Position numbers and translations under genes: made by a program
Notes under the pieces: model-generated
Told to the model about the DNA's origin: nothing
The model's database searches: none
The model's input: the letters and a program-made list of their open reading frames with translations, nothing else
Origin: Chryseobacterium sp. Bi04
GTDB lineage: Bacteria; Bacteroidota; Bacteroidia; Flavobacteriales; Weeksellaceae
Assembly: GCF_918698085.1 (NCBI RefSeq)
Contig: NZ_CAKKLP010000012.1
Location: 1 to 64,000 of the forward strand
DNA: 64,000 bases
Direction: 5' to 3'
In this document: positions 17,685 to 26,514 of the stretch, in pieces
How positions within the stretch are numbered: the stretch's first letter is position 1
How the letters are laid out: the number at the start of each line of letters is the position of its first letter

Positions 17685-18587
17685 ATGGAAATTTCTTCAG
17701 TAAAGGGTATTTTTTTTAGGTATATTTTAATGCCTTTAATCGCAGTTATTATGATGGTTATACTCGGTATAATCAGGAGAAACAAACCTGCAATAAAAAT
17801 TAAAGTAATTATTGTATACGTACTTCTGTGCAGTTTATGTCTAGCTATTCCGGGCATTTTTGGATTTGCCGGAAATTTATTTAATCCGTATTGGTATCTT
17901 ATTGCACAGGTTATTTACCTTATTTTGGGGATTATTCACGTTAATCTGCTGCATAAGTATTTCAAAAAGCATATAGATTCTCTGGCCATGAGCATTTTAT
18001 TTGAATCTATACTTTCATTAACGTGTATAGTTTTTGGGGGATTCCTGTTTACCCTGATCTTTAACTGGATGAGTAAAGGTACGGGATATGCGGTAATGGC
18101 TGCTACCAGTATACTGATCTTCGTTGTTCCAATGGTATTCTATTACTGTTATATGCAGCTTATCAGCATTCCTTTTGATATTTATAAGACATGGAGATAT
18201 TCTCCGGATCAGAAGCTGCCGGATTTTGAAGGAGCAGATTTTGACAGATTAATGGTCCTTAATGTTGAATTAAGTAAGAATTTAGAAGATACAAACAGAT
18301 TTAGAATTAAAGCCAAAACACTTCCTACAGGAGTTACTTTTGGAGACTGGTTTTACAGAGTGGTAGATGACTACAACCACAAAAATCCAGGTTCTGTTAT
18401 TCATCTTTCAGATCAGGAAGCGGAGCCTTATTATTGGATCTTCTATACTAAGAAATCATTTTTCAGCTTTAGAAAATATATAGATTTTGACCAGGATATT
18501 TCTACAAACAGCATTTCTGAGAATGAAGTGGTGATCTGTAAAAGAGTCATTCAGCATGAAGAGGAAGGAGTTTTAAGAAAATCATAA
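17685..18587 (+). CDS. tssN: TssN-family type VI secretion membrane protein (T6SS-iii)
   Basis: A 300-residue inner-membrane protein with about five membrane helices in the first 160 residues (roughly 10-30, 40-62, 69-87, 105-130, 138-160) followed by a soluble cytoplasmic domain with GVTFGDWFYRVVDDYNHKNP and PYYWIFYTKKSFFSFRKYID. This topology and sequence fit TssN, a component found only in Bacteroidota T6SS-iii, thought to take the place of the TssJLM membrane complex. It starts 54 bp after the TssG-like gene and is 25 bp before the TssK-like gene, so the three form an operon. Confidence 0.7.
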   Translation: MEISSVKGIFFRYILMPLIAVIMMVILGIIRRNKPAIKIKVIIVYVLLCSLCLAIPGIFGFAGNLFNPYWYLIAQVIYLILGIIHVNLLHKYFKKHIDSLAMSILFESILSLTCIVFGGFLFTLIFNWMSKGTGYAVMAATSILIFVVPMVFYYCYMQLISIPFDIYKTWRYSPDQKLPDFEGADFDRLMVLNVELSKNLEDTNRFRIKAKTLPTGVTFGDWFYRVVDDYNHKNPGSVIHLSDQEAEPYYWIFYTKKSFFSFRKYIDFDQDISTNSISENEVVICKRVIQHEEEGVLRKS

Positions 18588-18612
18588 TCACAAAAACTAA
18601 AAAGTATTTAAC

Positions 18613-19752
18613 ATGATACAGCCAATAAAACATTTTGCAATCAATTGGGTAGATGGGATGAAAGTTTCCCAAAGACACCTTAATGATCAGGATAATTTCT
18701 TAATCGATACCATCAGAGATTCCAATTCACTTGGAATTACTACATATAATTACGGACTTTTACCTATCTCTACTGAGATCACGGACCGCACTATTTTTGA
18801 TGTTCATAACACGGCAACCAATGATGTACAGCTTGTCATCAAACGATGCAGTGCTGTTACCATGGCTGGATACCGTATTGAATTGACGGACAGGAGAATA
18901 AGTGTAAAGTCGTTAGCAAAAACGATGAATGAAGAGCAGGCAGACGGAGATTATTATATTCTGATATCTGTTAACCCTTTTGATAAAGTTCCTTTCGGAG
19001 ATATTGATCCTGAGGAAATTCCACCACGCCATCCTAATGCCCAGCCGAATCACCACCTGGAATTACTTCCTGTAACATCGCTCAACAGCAGCTATTCCGG
19101 AGGAAATTATCTGATCATTGGTAAAGTGGATTTGAAAGGAAATATTGCTCAGGTAGATTCCAATTTTATCCCTCCATGTACTTCTGTTCAGAGTCATCCG
19201 GCTTTAGTAGATTATTATGGCAGCTTTGCGAAGTCTATTGGAAATCTTCAGCAGTATGCATTTAAGATTATTCAAAAGACCTCTCATAAAAACCAGAATA
19301 CAGCGTTGGCACAGAATGTTAAATTTTTATGCAGTACCATGGTTAATACTTTTGGAGATATGTATTTTCAGTTCAGAAATATTACCCCTTGGCAGCCGCC
19401 TGTATTTTTGATTGAGTCTTTTGCCAAGCTGGCTCTTCATTTATACAATGCCACTCAGCTCCTGATTCCTGCAGAGCTGGAAGAAATGCTGAATTATAGT
19501 TTGGAGTGGAGTGAAATTGCACCACATACTTTATTGAACCAGCTTTCTATTGTAGCTGAAACCAATTATGACCACCACAATTGTGGTGAACCGTTGCTTT
19601 ATATCCAGCAGATGCTGAGAAGTTTGGAAACTATTTTCTCTAAATTAAGCGAACTGGATTATATCGGTCAGAGAAAAGAGAATATTATCGTTAACGAACA
19701 GGAAGTTTCTACCAACACCAATCCGAAGAGAGGATGGAGTGTTTTAGATTAA
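18613..19752 (+). CDS. tssK: TssK-like type VI secretion baseplate protein (T6SS-iii)
   Basis: A 379-residue cytoplasmic protein. Its opening, INWVDGMKVSQRHLNDQDNF, is the TssK signature (W-x-DGM-x-x-x-x-x-H-hydrophobic), which in known TssK proteins forms the shell domain that attaches to the sheath-side baseplate. The remainder shows alternating beta and helical segments as expected, ending NTNPKRGWSVLD. It is last in the TssG-TssN-TssK operon and is followed by a terminator. No sheath, tube, spike, ClpV or effector genes are nearby. Confidence 0.7.
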   Translation: MIQPIKHFAINWVDGMKVSQRHLNDQDNFLIDTIRDSNSLGITTYNYGLLPISTEITDRTIFDVHNTATNDVQLVIKRCSAVTMAGYRIELTDRRISVKSLAKTMNEEQADGDYYILISVNPFDKVPFGDIDPEEIPPRHPNAQPNHHLELLPVTSLNSSYSGGNYLIIGKVDLKGNIAQVDSNFIPPCTSVQSHPALVDYYGSFAKSIGNLQQYAFKIIQKTSHKNQNTALAQNVKFLCSTMVNTFGDMYFQFRNITPWQPPVFLIESFAKLALHLYNATQLLIPAELEEMLNYSLEWSEIAPHTLLNQLSIVAETNYDHHNCGEPLLYIQQMLRSLETIFSKLSELDYIGQRKENIIVNEQEVSTNTNPKRGWSVLD

Positions 19753-19771
19753 CTTCATGTAATATAATATC

Positions 19772-19799
19772 AATCCCGGATGAAAATTCGGGATTTTTT
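19772..19799 (+). terminator. Terminator of the T6SS-iii operon
   Basis: Stem AATCCCG / CGGGATT with a 10-nt loop and a T-run of six after it, 20 bp beyond the TssK-like stop. Confidence 0.75.
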
Positions 19800-19870
19800 A
19801 TTAATGTTGATTATTGAAATTAAAGCTATTTGCCTACTCATTACTTTTCAAATTTATAACGGTTTATACA

Positions 19871-21037
19871 ATGAATCTAGATGCAATAAGACAGGACACT
19901 CCCGGGTGCTTGAATAAGATATTCTTAAACAGTGCCGGCTCATCCCTGATGCCTAAGCCTGTTGTTGAAAGAATGATGGATTATTTATATGAAGAACAGG
20001 AGTTGGGAGGGCATACCACAGCAGAGAAAAACATTGAGCCAATCAATGTGTTTTATGAACAGGCTGCGAAGCTGATTAATGCTAAACCTTCCAATATTGC
20101 TTTTACAAACAGTGCCACCGATGGGTATGCAAAAGCATTGTCAAGTATATCTTTTAAAGATGGCGACTGTATCATTACCACCAATGATGATTATATATCA
20201 AACCATATTGCTTTTATTTCTTTACAGAAGAGGTATTATATTAAAGTTATCAGAGCCGTCAATATGCCGGATAATGAGCTGGACCTTGCGTATTTTGAAG
20301 AGTTAATCCAAAAGCACCGCCCCAAATTAATTGCGGTGACGCATATTCCTACCAGCTCAGGGTTAATTCAAAATGTGGAAGGAGTAGGGAAGCTCTGTAA
20401 GCAGTATAATATCCTATATCTTGTAGATGCCTGCCAGTCGGTAGGACAGCTGGTTGTAGATGTTACAAAGATTAATTGTGACTTTTTAACGGCAACTGGC
20501 CGGAAATTTATAAGGGGACCGAGAGGAACAGGATTTTTATATGTTTCGGATCATGTATTAGCTCAGAAAATGGCCCCTTTATTTCTGGATAGTAATGGTG
20601 CCGAATGGACTGCATTTGATGATTACCAGCTCAGTGAAACTGCAAAAAGATTTGAATTTTTTGAAAGGTGCAATGCTTCATTGCTCGGGCTTACGGAAGC
20701 TTTAAAGTATGCCAATGCGATAGGAATGGTCAATATTGAAAACTACAACAGGAAACTGTCGGAAACGTTGAGAGCCAGCCTTCTGAATAATGGGTTCAAA
20801 ATTTTGGATAAAGGAAATAGATTGGGCAGTATCATTACTTTCTGCGAACAGAATGGAAAGATTGATTCCATTCAAAAAATACTAAGTGAGAATAAAATTA
20901 TTTTTAAAGTAAATAATAAGAATGGAGCACTAATTGACTTTACTTTAAAAAATGTAGATCAGGCTATTCGTCTGTCACCGCATTATTTTAATACCATGGA
21001 AGAAATTGAAAAAGTAGCTGCAATTCTGAAGCAATAA
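19871..21037 (+). CDS. Class V aminotransferase, cysteine desulfurase-like PLP enzyme
   Basis: A PLP-dependent fold-type I enzyme of 388 residues from ATG 19871; an upstream in-frame start at 19814 would add a hydrophobic stretch unlike a class V enzyme, so it is not favoured. Visible are FTNSATDGYAKALSS, VTHIPTSSGLIQNVEGVG, YLVDACQSVGQ (PLP-binding Asp and Gln) and the cofactor lysine in FLTATGRKFIRGPRGTGFLY. The catalytic Cys segment typical of SufS/IscS is not evident, so cysteine desulfurase activity is uncertain; it could be a selenocysteine lyase, isopenicillin epimerase-like or transaminase protein. Confidence 0.8.
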   Translation: MNLDAIRQDTPGCLNKIFLNSAGSSLMPKPVVERMMDYLYEEQELGGHTTAEKNIEPINVFYEQAAKLINAKPSNIAFTNSATDGYAKALSSISFKDGDCIITTNDDYISNHIAFISLQKRYYIKVIRAVNMPDNELDLAYFEELIQKHRPKLIAVTHIPTSSGLIQNVEGVGKLCKQYNILYLVDACQSVGQLVVDVTKINCDFLTATGRKFIRGPRGTGFLYVSDHVLAQKMAPLFLDSNGAEWTAFDDYQLSETAKRFEFFERCNASLLGLTEALKYANAIGMVNIENYNRKLSETLRASLLNNGFKILDKGNRLGSIITFCEQNGKIDSIQKILSENKIIFKVNNKNGALIDFTLKNVDQAIRLSPHYFNTMEEIEKVAAILKQ

Positions 21038-21040
21038 CTG

Positions 21041-21081
21041 ATATTAAAGAGGCCTGGCAAACTGCCAGGCCTCTTTAATAT
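21041..21081. terminator. Bidirectional terminator between convergent genes
   Basis: A perfect 19-bp stem (ATATTAAAGAGGCCTGGCA and its complement) with a 3-nt loop AAC. It lies between the PLP-enzyme gene and the metallo-beta-lactamase gene, which point at each other, and can act for both strands. Confidence 0.9.
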
Positions 21082-21092
21082 TAATCTGAACT

Positions 21093-21812
21093 TTATTTTT
21101 TATTCAGAAGTTCCAGGGTGTGTTCTACATGTCCACCTCCTTTCCATTCATCATGACCCGGAATAACCATAACAGCTTTCGAATATTTAGTTTTCAGTTT
21201 TTCCATTGTTTGTGGCCATTGTTTCACATTAGCCTCTCCTGTATACCCTAAATCTACAGCATTTCTGCTTTTTACAAGGCATCCGCCATCTAAAATATTA
21301 TATTTCGGAAACCATACCACTACATTGTCGGCAGTATGCCCTTCACCAAGAAAATCTACCACAAACTCTTCTCCGCCTATACGGTAAGGTTTTCCTGTTT
21401 TTATGATTTCAGTTGATATTGCTTTCCCGTCTTTTTTCAGAAGTTCATTTGTTTTTACTGTAGCATAGGTTTTAATTCCTTTGTTGTTATAAAAACTCAG
21501 GTCTCCGGCTCTGTCTTCATGTGAATGGGTTGCAAATACGGCAATAACCGGTAAGTTGTGACGTTTCTGTATAGTATCCATCAGGCTTTGGTACTGGGTC
21601 TTCTGCCATGGAACATCAAATAAAACAACTCCTTTTTTAGTAATAAGATACACTGCATTGGTAGAATATTCTTTTCCCCCGAATACACCGAATGTTTTAT
21701 AAATATACAAATTGGGCTTAATGGGTGGCTCTATAACAAAATCTCTTACCTGAGCATTGGCAAACGGGCTTAACAGCATGGAAATAATAAAAAACTGAAT
21801 GCTTTTTTTCAT
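21093..21812 (-). CDS. blaIND-like: Subclass B1 metallo-beta-lactamase, IND/CGB type (carbapenemase)
   Basis: A periplasmic zinc hydrolase of beta-lactams including carbapenems. The signal peptide ends PFANA (about 1-20). All six B1 zinc ligands are present: His96, His98, Asp100 (in HSHEDRAGD), His159 (GEGHTADN), Cys178 (DGGCLV) and His220 (IPGHDEW). The sequence FVIEPPIKPNLYIYKTFGVF and the C-terminus HVEHTLELLNKK are characteristic of the chromosomal enzymes of Chryseobacterium indologenes (IND) and C. gleum (CGB). Residue 99 is Glu where I recall Asp in IND-1. Nothing mobile surrounds it, so it is an intrinsic gene. The exact allele cannot be assigned without alignment. Confidence 0.95.
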   Translation of the reverse strand: MKKSIQFFIISMLLSPFANAQVRDFVIEPPIKPNLYIYKTFGVFGGKEYSTNAVYLITKKGVVLFDVPWQKTQYQSLMDTIQKRHNLPVIAVFATHSHEDRAGDLSFYNNKGIKTYATVKTNELLKKDGKAISTEIIKTGKPYRIGGEEFVVDFLGEGHTADNVVVWFPKYNILDGGCLVKSRNAVDLGYTGEANVKQWPQTMEKLKTKYSKAVMVIPGHDEWKGGGHVEHTLELLNKK

Positions 21813-22001
21813 AATTTTTTAGGGTAATAATTAATGTTTTATTGCTTGACGAAAGAAAAGGCAAGCACAAAGTTTTGCAAACCTAATAAAATTAAAGCAT
21901 CAAAGTTTTTGTGGAAAAGTATTTAACCGTTTTTTAACAATTTCCAACAAGGCTGCATAGAACGCGAAGTTTTTGTTAACCGTTTAGTTTTATAACAATA
22001 A

Positions 22002-22655
22002 TTATTTTTTCACCAGTATTTTCTCAGTAGCCTTTTTACTGAGTACTTCGATTTTCCCTTCAATCTCTATGGTAACTGATTTGTCGAAGCTTTCAATTTT
22101 AAGAATCTTGATTCTGGTATTGAGAAGAAGTTTTCTTTCAGTTAGGTAGCTTAAAAAAGCATCATCGGAGAGGGTAACTGAAGCAAAAATTACGGTTTCA
22201 CCCACTTCACAGTTACTCAATCTCTGCAGATCCTGAGCAATGATATTTCCTTTTTTATCAGGAATAGGTTCTCCATGAGGATCAAATTTTGGATAATCCA
22301 GAATTTCATCCATTTTATCAAAGAAAATCTGAGAATGTACATGCTCCAGCTGTTCTGCAATCTCATGAACATTTTCCCAGCCGAAATTCATTTTTTTTAC
22401 CAAAAACATTTCAGTAAGTCTGTGTTTACGAACTACCAAAGCGGCTTCGCGTCTTCCATTCTCTGTAACAATCAAAGGTTTATAGGTTTCGTAAATGACC
22501 CATTTCTTCTCTGCAAACTTCTTCATCATATTATTGACACTCGGCATTTTTACATTTAAAAATTTGCTAAGCTCATTAATCGTTACTTTTCCTTCATTGT
22601 CAACTAAATGAAACAGTGCTTTCAGATAATTTTCTTCGGTGAGTGTTGTTTTCAA
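22002..22655 (-). CDS. DtxR/MntR-family metal-dependent transcriptional repressor
   Basis: A 217-residue repressor that binds DNA when loaded with Fe(II) or Mn(II). The winged-helix domain begins LTEENYLKALFHLVDNEG and contains the recognition region ELSKFLNVKMPSVNNMMKK. The dimerisation/metal domain has HRLTEMFLVKKM, AEQLEHVHS and the family hallmark FDPHGEPIP (about 128-136). The last 70 residues form an FeoA-like SH3 domain. The start codon is TTG at 22655. An inverted repeat overlapping its promoter suggests it represses itself. Whether manganese or iron is the corepressor cannot be told. Confidence 0.9.
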   Translation of the reverse strand: MKTTLTEENYLKALFHLVDNEGKVTINELSKFLNVKMPSVNNMMKKFAEKKWVIYETYKPLIVTENGRREAALVVRKHRLTEMFLVKKMNFGWENVHEIAEQLEHVHSQIFFDKMDEILDYPKFDPHGEPIPDKKGNIIAQDLQRLSNCEVGETVIFASVTLSDDAFLSYLTERKLLLNTRIKILKIESFDKSVTIEIEGKIEVLSKKATEKILVKK

Positions 22656-22656
22656 A

Positions 22657-22686
22657 TGTTAGATGATTTTCAATACAAATCTAACA
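22657..22686 (-). promoter_or_regulatory. Inverted-repeat operator overlapping the dtxR-type promoter
   Basis: TGTTAGAT (22657-22664) and ATCTAACA (22679-22686) are perfect inverted halves separated by 14 bp, immediately upstream of the TTG start. The distal half overlaps a minus-strand -7 element TAGATTTG (22676-22683). The layout fits autorepression. Confidence 0.5.
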
Positions 22687-22894
22687 AAATAATATTAAAG
22701 TAAATATAGGGAGCAGTTCCGTCTATAAATTTCAAAATTTAGTGGAATGGTCTTATTTTCTGCTAAATCATTTAAAATGATAAGTATTTATTGTTTTTAT
22801 TAAAAATATATCATGAAACGTAAGTTTTTCATATTATTTTATTCTCTATATATTGATTAATTATTTATCTTTAATGTTTAAAAAAACAGCAACA

Positions 22895-25800
22895 ATGAAA
22901 CTAAAAATTACTTTTATTTCTATTTGTGCATCTTTTCTAATGAATGCACAGGTATTGAGCCCCTATGGTCTAAGTAGTGATGATCTTCCCGGAACTACCT
23001 TTACCTTAAACACAGAAAATTTCAAGAGAAATATTGATGTCAACAGGAAAAGTTCGAAAAAAATTAATAATCAGTCTATTGTATTGACTCTTATCGACGG
23101 AACTAAAAAAGAATTTATCCTGTCTGAAAATAACCTCCTCAATAAGAGGCTTGATAACATTATAACCTTTGATGGATTTTCAAAAGACAGGCAGGATAAG
23201 ATAAAGCTTACATTAGTAGGAAATGAAATTTCTGCAATGATCAAGTCTAACCAGGGATACTATATTATTGAACCTTATAAGACTAAAAAAGGAGAATACA
23301 GGATTTATAATTCTTTTGAAATGTTTGGTGAAAAATTTCAGTGTGGAGCTGATGAAAACGATTTCAGAGAAAGCTTAGAGGCGGTAGCCAAAGGGTTGAA
23401 TGTTCAGAAATCAGTAACAGGTTTCCCCTATGGAAATACCTTGAAAACATTCAGAATGGCAGTGGCTACCACCGGGGAATTTACCACAGCTCTTGGAAAT
23501 CAGGATGCTGCCCTTGGAGAATTGGTGGCTATGATGAATCTTATTAACCAGATTTATGAGTCGGAATTATCTATTTCCTTTGCTTTGATTGATAAGACGG
23601 TCAATAAAACCTTAATTTTTACCAATGGAGCTACAGATCCTTTTACGGTAGATCCTTCTTTTGCTTCAGCAGCTAATTCGCAAGCTGGATTTGATGTTCT
23701 CAATACCAACGGAACACTTCCATATGCTGATTATGATATTGGGCACACTTTCAACATTATGCCGGGAGCTAACGGAAGTGCTCAGGGACAGGCAGGGCCA
23801 AGGCCTTGTACGGCCTCACTCAAAGCTAGAGCCTGGAGCCAGTGGACACTTTCTATGCCGAAATCACTGTCTGCCAACCTGATTGTTCATGAAATGGGAC
23901 ACCAGTTTGGAGCAGGGCATACATATAATGCTATAGGAGGAACCCCTTCAAGCCCTACATTCTGTACTTCCGGATGGAATGCAGCAGCAGCTGTAGAACC
24001 TGGTTCTGGATCAACGATAATGGCCTATAAAAACAACTGTACGACTCCTAATGATCAGACAAATACCGGCAATAACGGACTGAATTACTTCCATGCCAAA
24101 AGTATTGATCAGATTTTAAATACACTCAGCGTATCCTCTACCTGTTTTACCTCTGTAGCGGTAGCGAATACACCTCCTTCTGCCAATGCCGGAAATACAG
24201 CCATCAGTATTCCAAAAAACACACCTTTTAAATTGAAAGGAATAGGAAGTGATGCAGAAGATTCCAATTTATCATACACATGGGATCAGGTAGATGTGGC
24301 TACTGCCAATGACAAAGGTGCATTTGGAAGTACAGTTAATGGAAGTGGCGGATATTCTGCGGTGAACAGTACTACAGCTCCGTTGTTTAGATCTGAGCAG
24401 ACTACCCTTACCACTGAACGGTATTTCCCTAAGATGAAATTTGTCCTGGACAATCAGAATACGCCTCCTACTAATGAGGCAGAAGCACTGCCTCTGGTAG
24501 CAAGAACAATGAAGATGAGATTTACAGTAAGAGATAACAGTGTCATTTCAGGTGGAGCAGATTCTGATCAGGTTGTGGTAACAGTGACTAACCAGGGACC
24601 TTTAACGGTTACTTATCCTAATTCAAATGTATCCGTAAATGCGGATTCCAATATCAATGTAACATGGGATGTTAACCAGACCAATGTTTTAAAAAGTACG
24701 GTCAATATCCTTCTTTCTACGGATGGAGGAGAAACCTTCCCTTACACACTTGCTTCTAATGTGCCCAATAATGGTACGGCTGCTGTAGCTTTGCCATTCG
24801 TTCCGTATACCGATAAAGCGAGAGTTAAAGTAACTGCAGTGATTAATGATTTTGCTGAGTTCTTTGATGTATCTAATACTAATTTTATCATCAATTCAAG
24901 CTGTAATGCCTTCCATACGATCATTGTAGAAAATGCAAAAGTGGTAACGGCCGCGCAGGGAAGTCCGCAGGCTCATCTTAATTTACAGCCACAAACACCC
25001 TCCAGTGATATTTATAATGCTAAAACACTGACTTTTGATGCAGCTAATATGGGCCCGGAAAACTGGTATATCTACAATCAGACCCAAACAGCTCCTCATT
25101 TGCTTGTGTCAGGTTCCAGCATGCTTCCTTTTAGATTTAAGGTGACAGAGACCGGAAGTTATACGCTGAGCTATCCTTCTCCGAGTGGAGTAGCTGTTAC
25201 CATTTATAAAGGAAACCAGACCGGAACAGCCAACTTCGTGACTTCTAATGCTGTTTATTCCGGAACAGGTACTGGTTTTACGTATTACAGATCATTCAGT
25301 GCCAATTTGGAAAAAGGGGTGGAATATCTTGCAACCACAAGAAATCTGAGCAATACACCTGCAGGATCCAGCGTAGTTCTTAGTACTACAGGTCCCGGGA
25401 AGTTCTATAATATTATTGATAGCCCTGCCGGGGTTAACTATACGTATGCAGCTATCAATTCCACGACCAATACTATAGTAGCTACCAATGCCACTGCAGA
25501 CTTTACGTCATTACCGGTAGGAACCTATACAGTACAGGGAATTTCATTTACCGGAACTGAAAGTGCTTTACTTAATAAGACCATTGGTGAGCTTACACAG
25601 ACCAAAGTGTGTTACCAGCTAAGTACAAACAGTGTTACTTTAATCATTACTACAGCATTAGCAACCCGTGATATGGTTAAAAAGCAAATCGGACTGGTGC
25701 CCAACCCGGTGAAAGATTACCTTCAGATACACAGTGATGAAAAAATCACTCATTATGAAATTTATGATGCTTCAGGTAGGTTAATGGAGAATAATGCAGT

Positions 25801-25906
25801 TAGCAACTCTGAAATCAACTTCTCTAAGTTTCAAACCGGAATTTATATGTTAAAATTATTAAATGGTAAAACATTGATTCATCAATCAAAAATTATCAAA
25901 AAGTAA
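22895..25906 (+). CDS. Secreted reprolysin-like zinc metalloprotease with T9SS sorting domain
   Basis: About 1003 residues from ATG 22895 (the upstream TTG 22853 is not needed; MKLKITFISICASFLMNAQ is a clean signal peptide). Order: prodomain (about 20-185), catalytic domain with zinc site HEMGHQFGAGHTYN near residue 331 (His, His, His with Glu base, metzincin type), later beta-rich Ig/PKD-like parts starting PPSANAGNTAISIPKN, a PPC-like domain, and a C-terminal type A T9SS signal (IGLVPNPVKDYLQIHSDEKI ... YDASGRLM ... FQTGIYMLKL). It is therefore exported across the outer membrane and digests extracellular protein. A small downstream gene resembles its prodomain. Confidence 0.92.
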   Translation: MKLKITFISICASFLMNAQVLSPYGLSSDDLPGTTFTLNTENFKRNIDVNRKSSKKINNQSIVLTLIDGTKKEFILSENNLLNKRLDNIITFDGFSKDRQDKIKLTLVGNEISAMIKSNQGYYIIEPYKTKKGEYRIYNSFEMFGEKFQCGADENDFRESLEAVAKGLNVQKSVTGFPYGNTLKTFRMAVATTGEFTTALGNQDAALGELVAMMNLINQIYESELSISFALIDKTVNKTLIFTNGATDPFTVDPSFASAANSQAGFDVLNTNGTLPYADYDIGHTFNIMPGANGSAQGQAGPRPCTASLKARAWSQWTLSMPKSLSANLIVHEMGHQFGAGHTYNAIGGTPSSPTFCTSGWNAAAAVEPGSGSTIMAYKNNCTTPNDQTNTGNNGLNYFHAKSIDQILNTLSVSSTCFTSVAVANTPPSANAGNTAISIPKNTPFKLKGIGSDAEDSNLSYTWDQVDVATANDKGAFGSTVNGSGGYSAVNSTTAPLFRSEQTTLTTERYFPKMKFVLDNQNTPPTNEAEALPLVARTMKMRFTVRDNSVISGGADSDQVVVTVTNQGPLTVTYPNSNVSVNADSNINVTWDVNQTNVLKSTVNILLSTDGGETFPYTLASNVPNNGTAAVALPFVPYTDKARVKVTAVINDFAEFFDVSNTNFIINSSCNAFHTIIVENAKVVTAAQGSPQAHLNLQPQTPSSDIYNAKTLTFDAANMGPENWYIYNQTQTAPHLLVSGSSMLPFRFKVTETGSYTLSYPSPSGVAVTIYKGNQTGTANFVTSNAVYSGTGTGFTYYRSFSANLEKGVEYLATTRNLSNTPAGSSVVLSTTGPGKFYNIIDSPAGVNYTYAAINSTTNTIVATNATADFTSLPVGTYTVQGISFTGTESALLNKTIGELTQTKVCYQLSTNSVTLIITTALATRDMVKKQIGLVPNPVKDYLQIHSDEKITHYEIYDASGRLMENNAVSNSEINFSKFQTGIYMLKLLNGKTLIHQSKIIKK

Positions 25907-25922
25907 TTGACAATACACAAAT

Positions 25923-25954
25923 TAAAGAGCTATACTGATTATAGCTCTTTTTTT
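25923..25954 (+). terminator. Terminator of the metalloprotease gene
   Basis: AAAGAGCTATA / TATAGCTCTTT hairpin with a short loop and a run of T residues, 17 bp after the stop. It separates the protease from the prodomain-like gene, which must have its own promoter or depend on read-through. Confidence 0.8.
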
Positions 25955-26003
25955 GTACAGAATTTGCTTAGTATTTAACAATTAATTATCAACACTCAAA
26001 AAG

Positions 26004-26426
26004 ATGAAAAGTATTTTAACAGTCCTGGTTTTTATGATATGCTGTAATGCTCAGGCTCAGAGTTTTACTTTTACTTTTAATCCTAAAAAATTTATACAGG
26101 AAAATAGATTGACTGAAGGGAGTAAGAAGGATGTTATTTTTAATTTATATGATATTAGTGGAAAGGAGACAAAATATAATACCATAGACACCACAAGCGA
26201 GTTGCTGAGAAAAGCAAAAATTTACAGCTTTAAAGGAAAGTCTGAAGACGGCACAAAACTCATTACACTGACGATTGCTTCCGGTAAGCTGAGTGGTGCT
26301 TATCTGGAAAATGCAAAATCTTATTTTATTGAACCCGTGGATAAAACATGTAAAAAGAAATATAAAATTTATATAAAGCCTGATGGAGATTATCAGGTGG
26401 GTCAGCCAAATGATTTTATAAAATAA
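26004..26426 (+). CDS. Secreted small protein resembling the protease prodomain
   Basis: A 140-residue exported protein: signal peptide ending NAQAQ (about 1-19), then a single beta-rich domain. It shares a pattern with the N-terminal region of the metalloprotease just upstream: IYSFKGKSEDGTKLITLTI ... SGAYLENAKSYFIEPVDK ... KYKIY here, against IITFDGFSKDRQDKIKLTL ... SAMIKSNQGYYIIEPYKT ... EYRIY there. The match is by eye over about 60 residues. There is no catalytic domain and no T9SS tag. A dedicated inhibitor or folding helper of the protease is a reasonable idea, but only inference. Confidence 0.6.
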   Translation: MKSILTVLVFMICCNAQAQSFTFTFNPKKFIQENRLTEGSKKDVIFNLYDISGKETKYNTIDTTSELLRKAKIYSFKGKSEDGTKLITLTIASGKLSGAYLENAKSYFIEPVDKTCKKKYKIYIKPDGDYQVGQPNDFIK

Positions 26427-26514
26427 AATATACTATCGAAAGCCGTTCTGGAAGCCTGATATTTTAACTCTTTTTCATAGGGATAATATTATTACATTTT
26501 TTTAATTTTACTCT

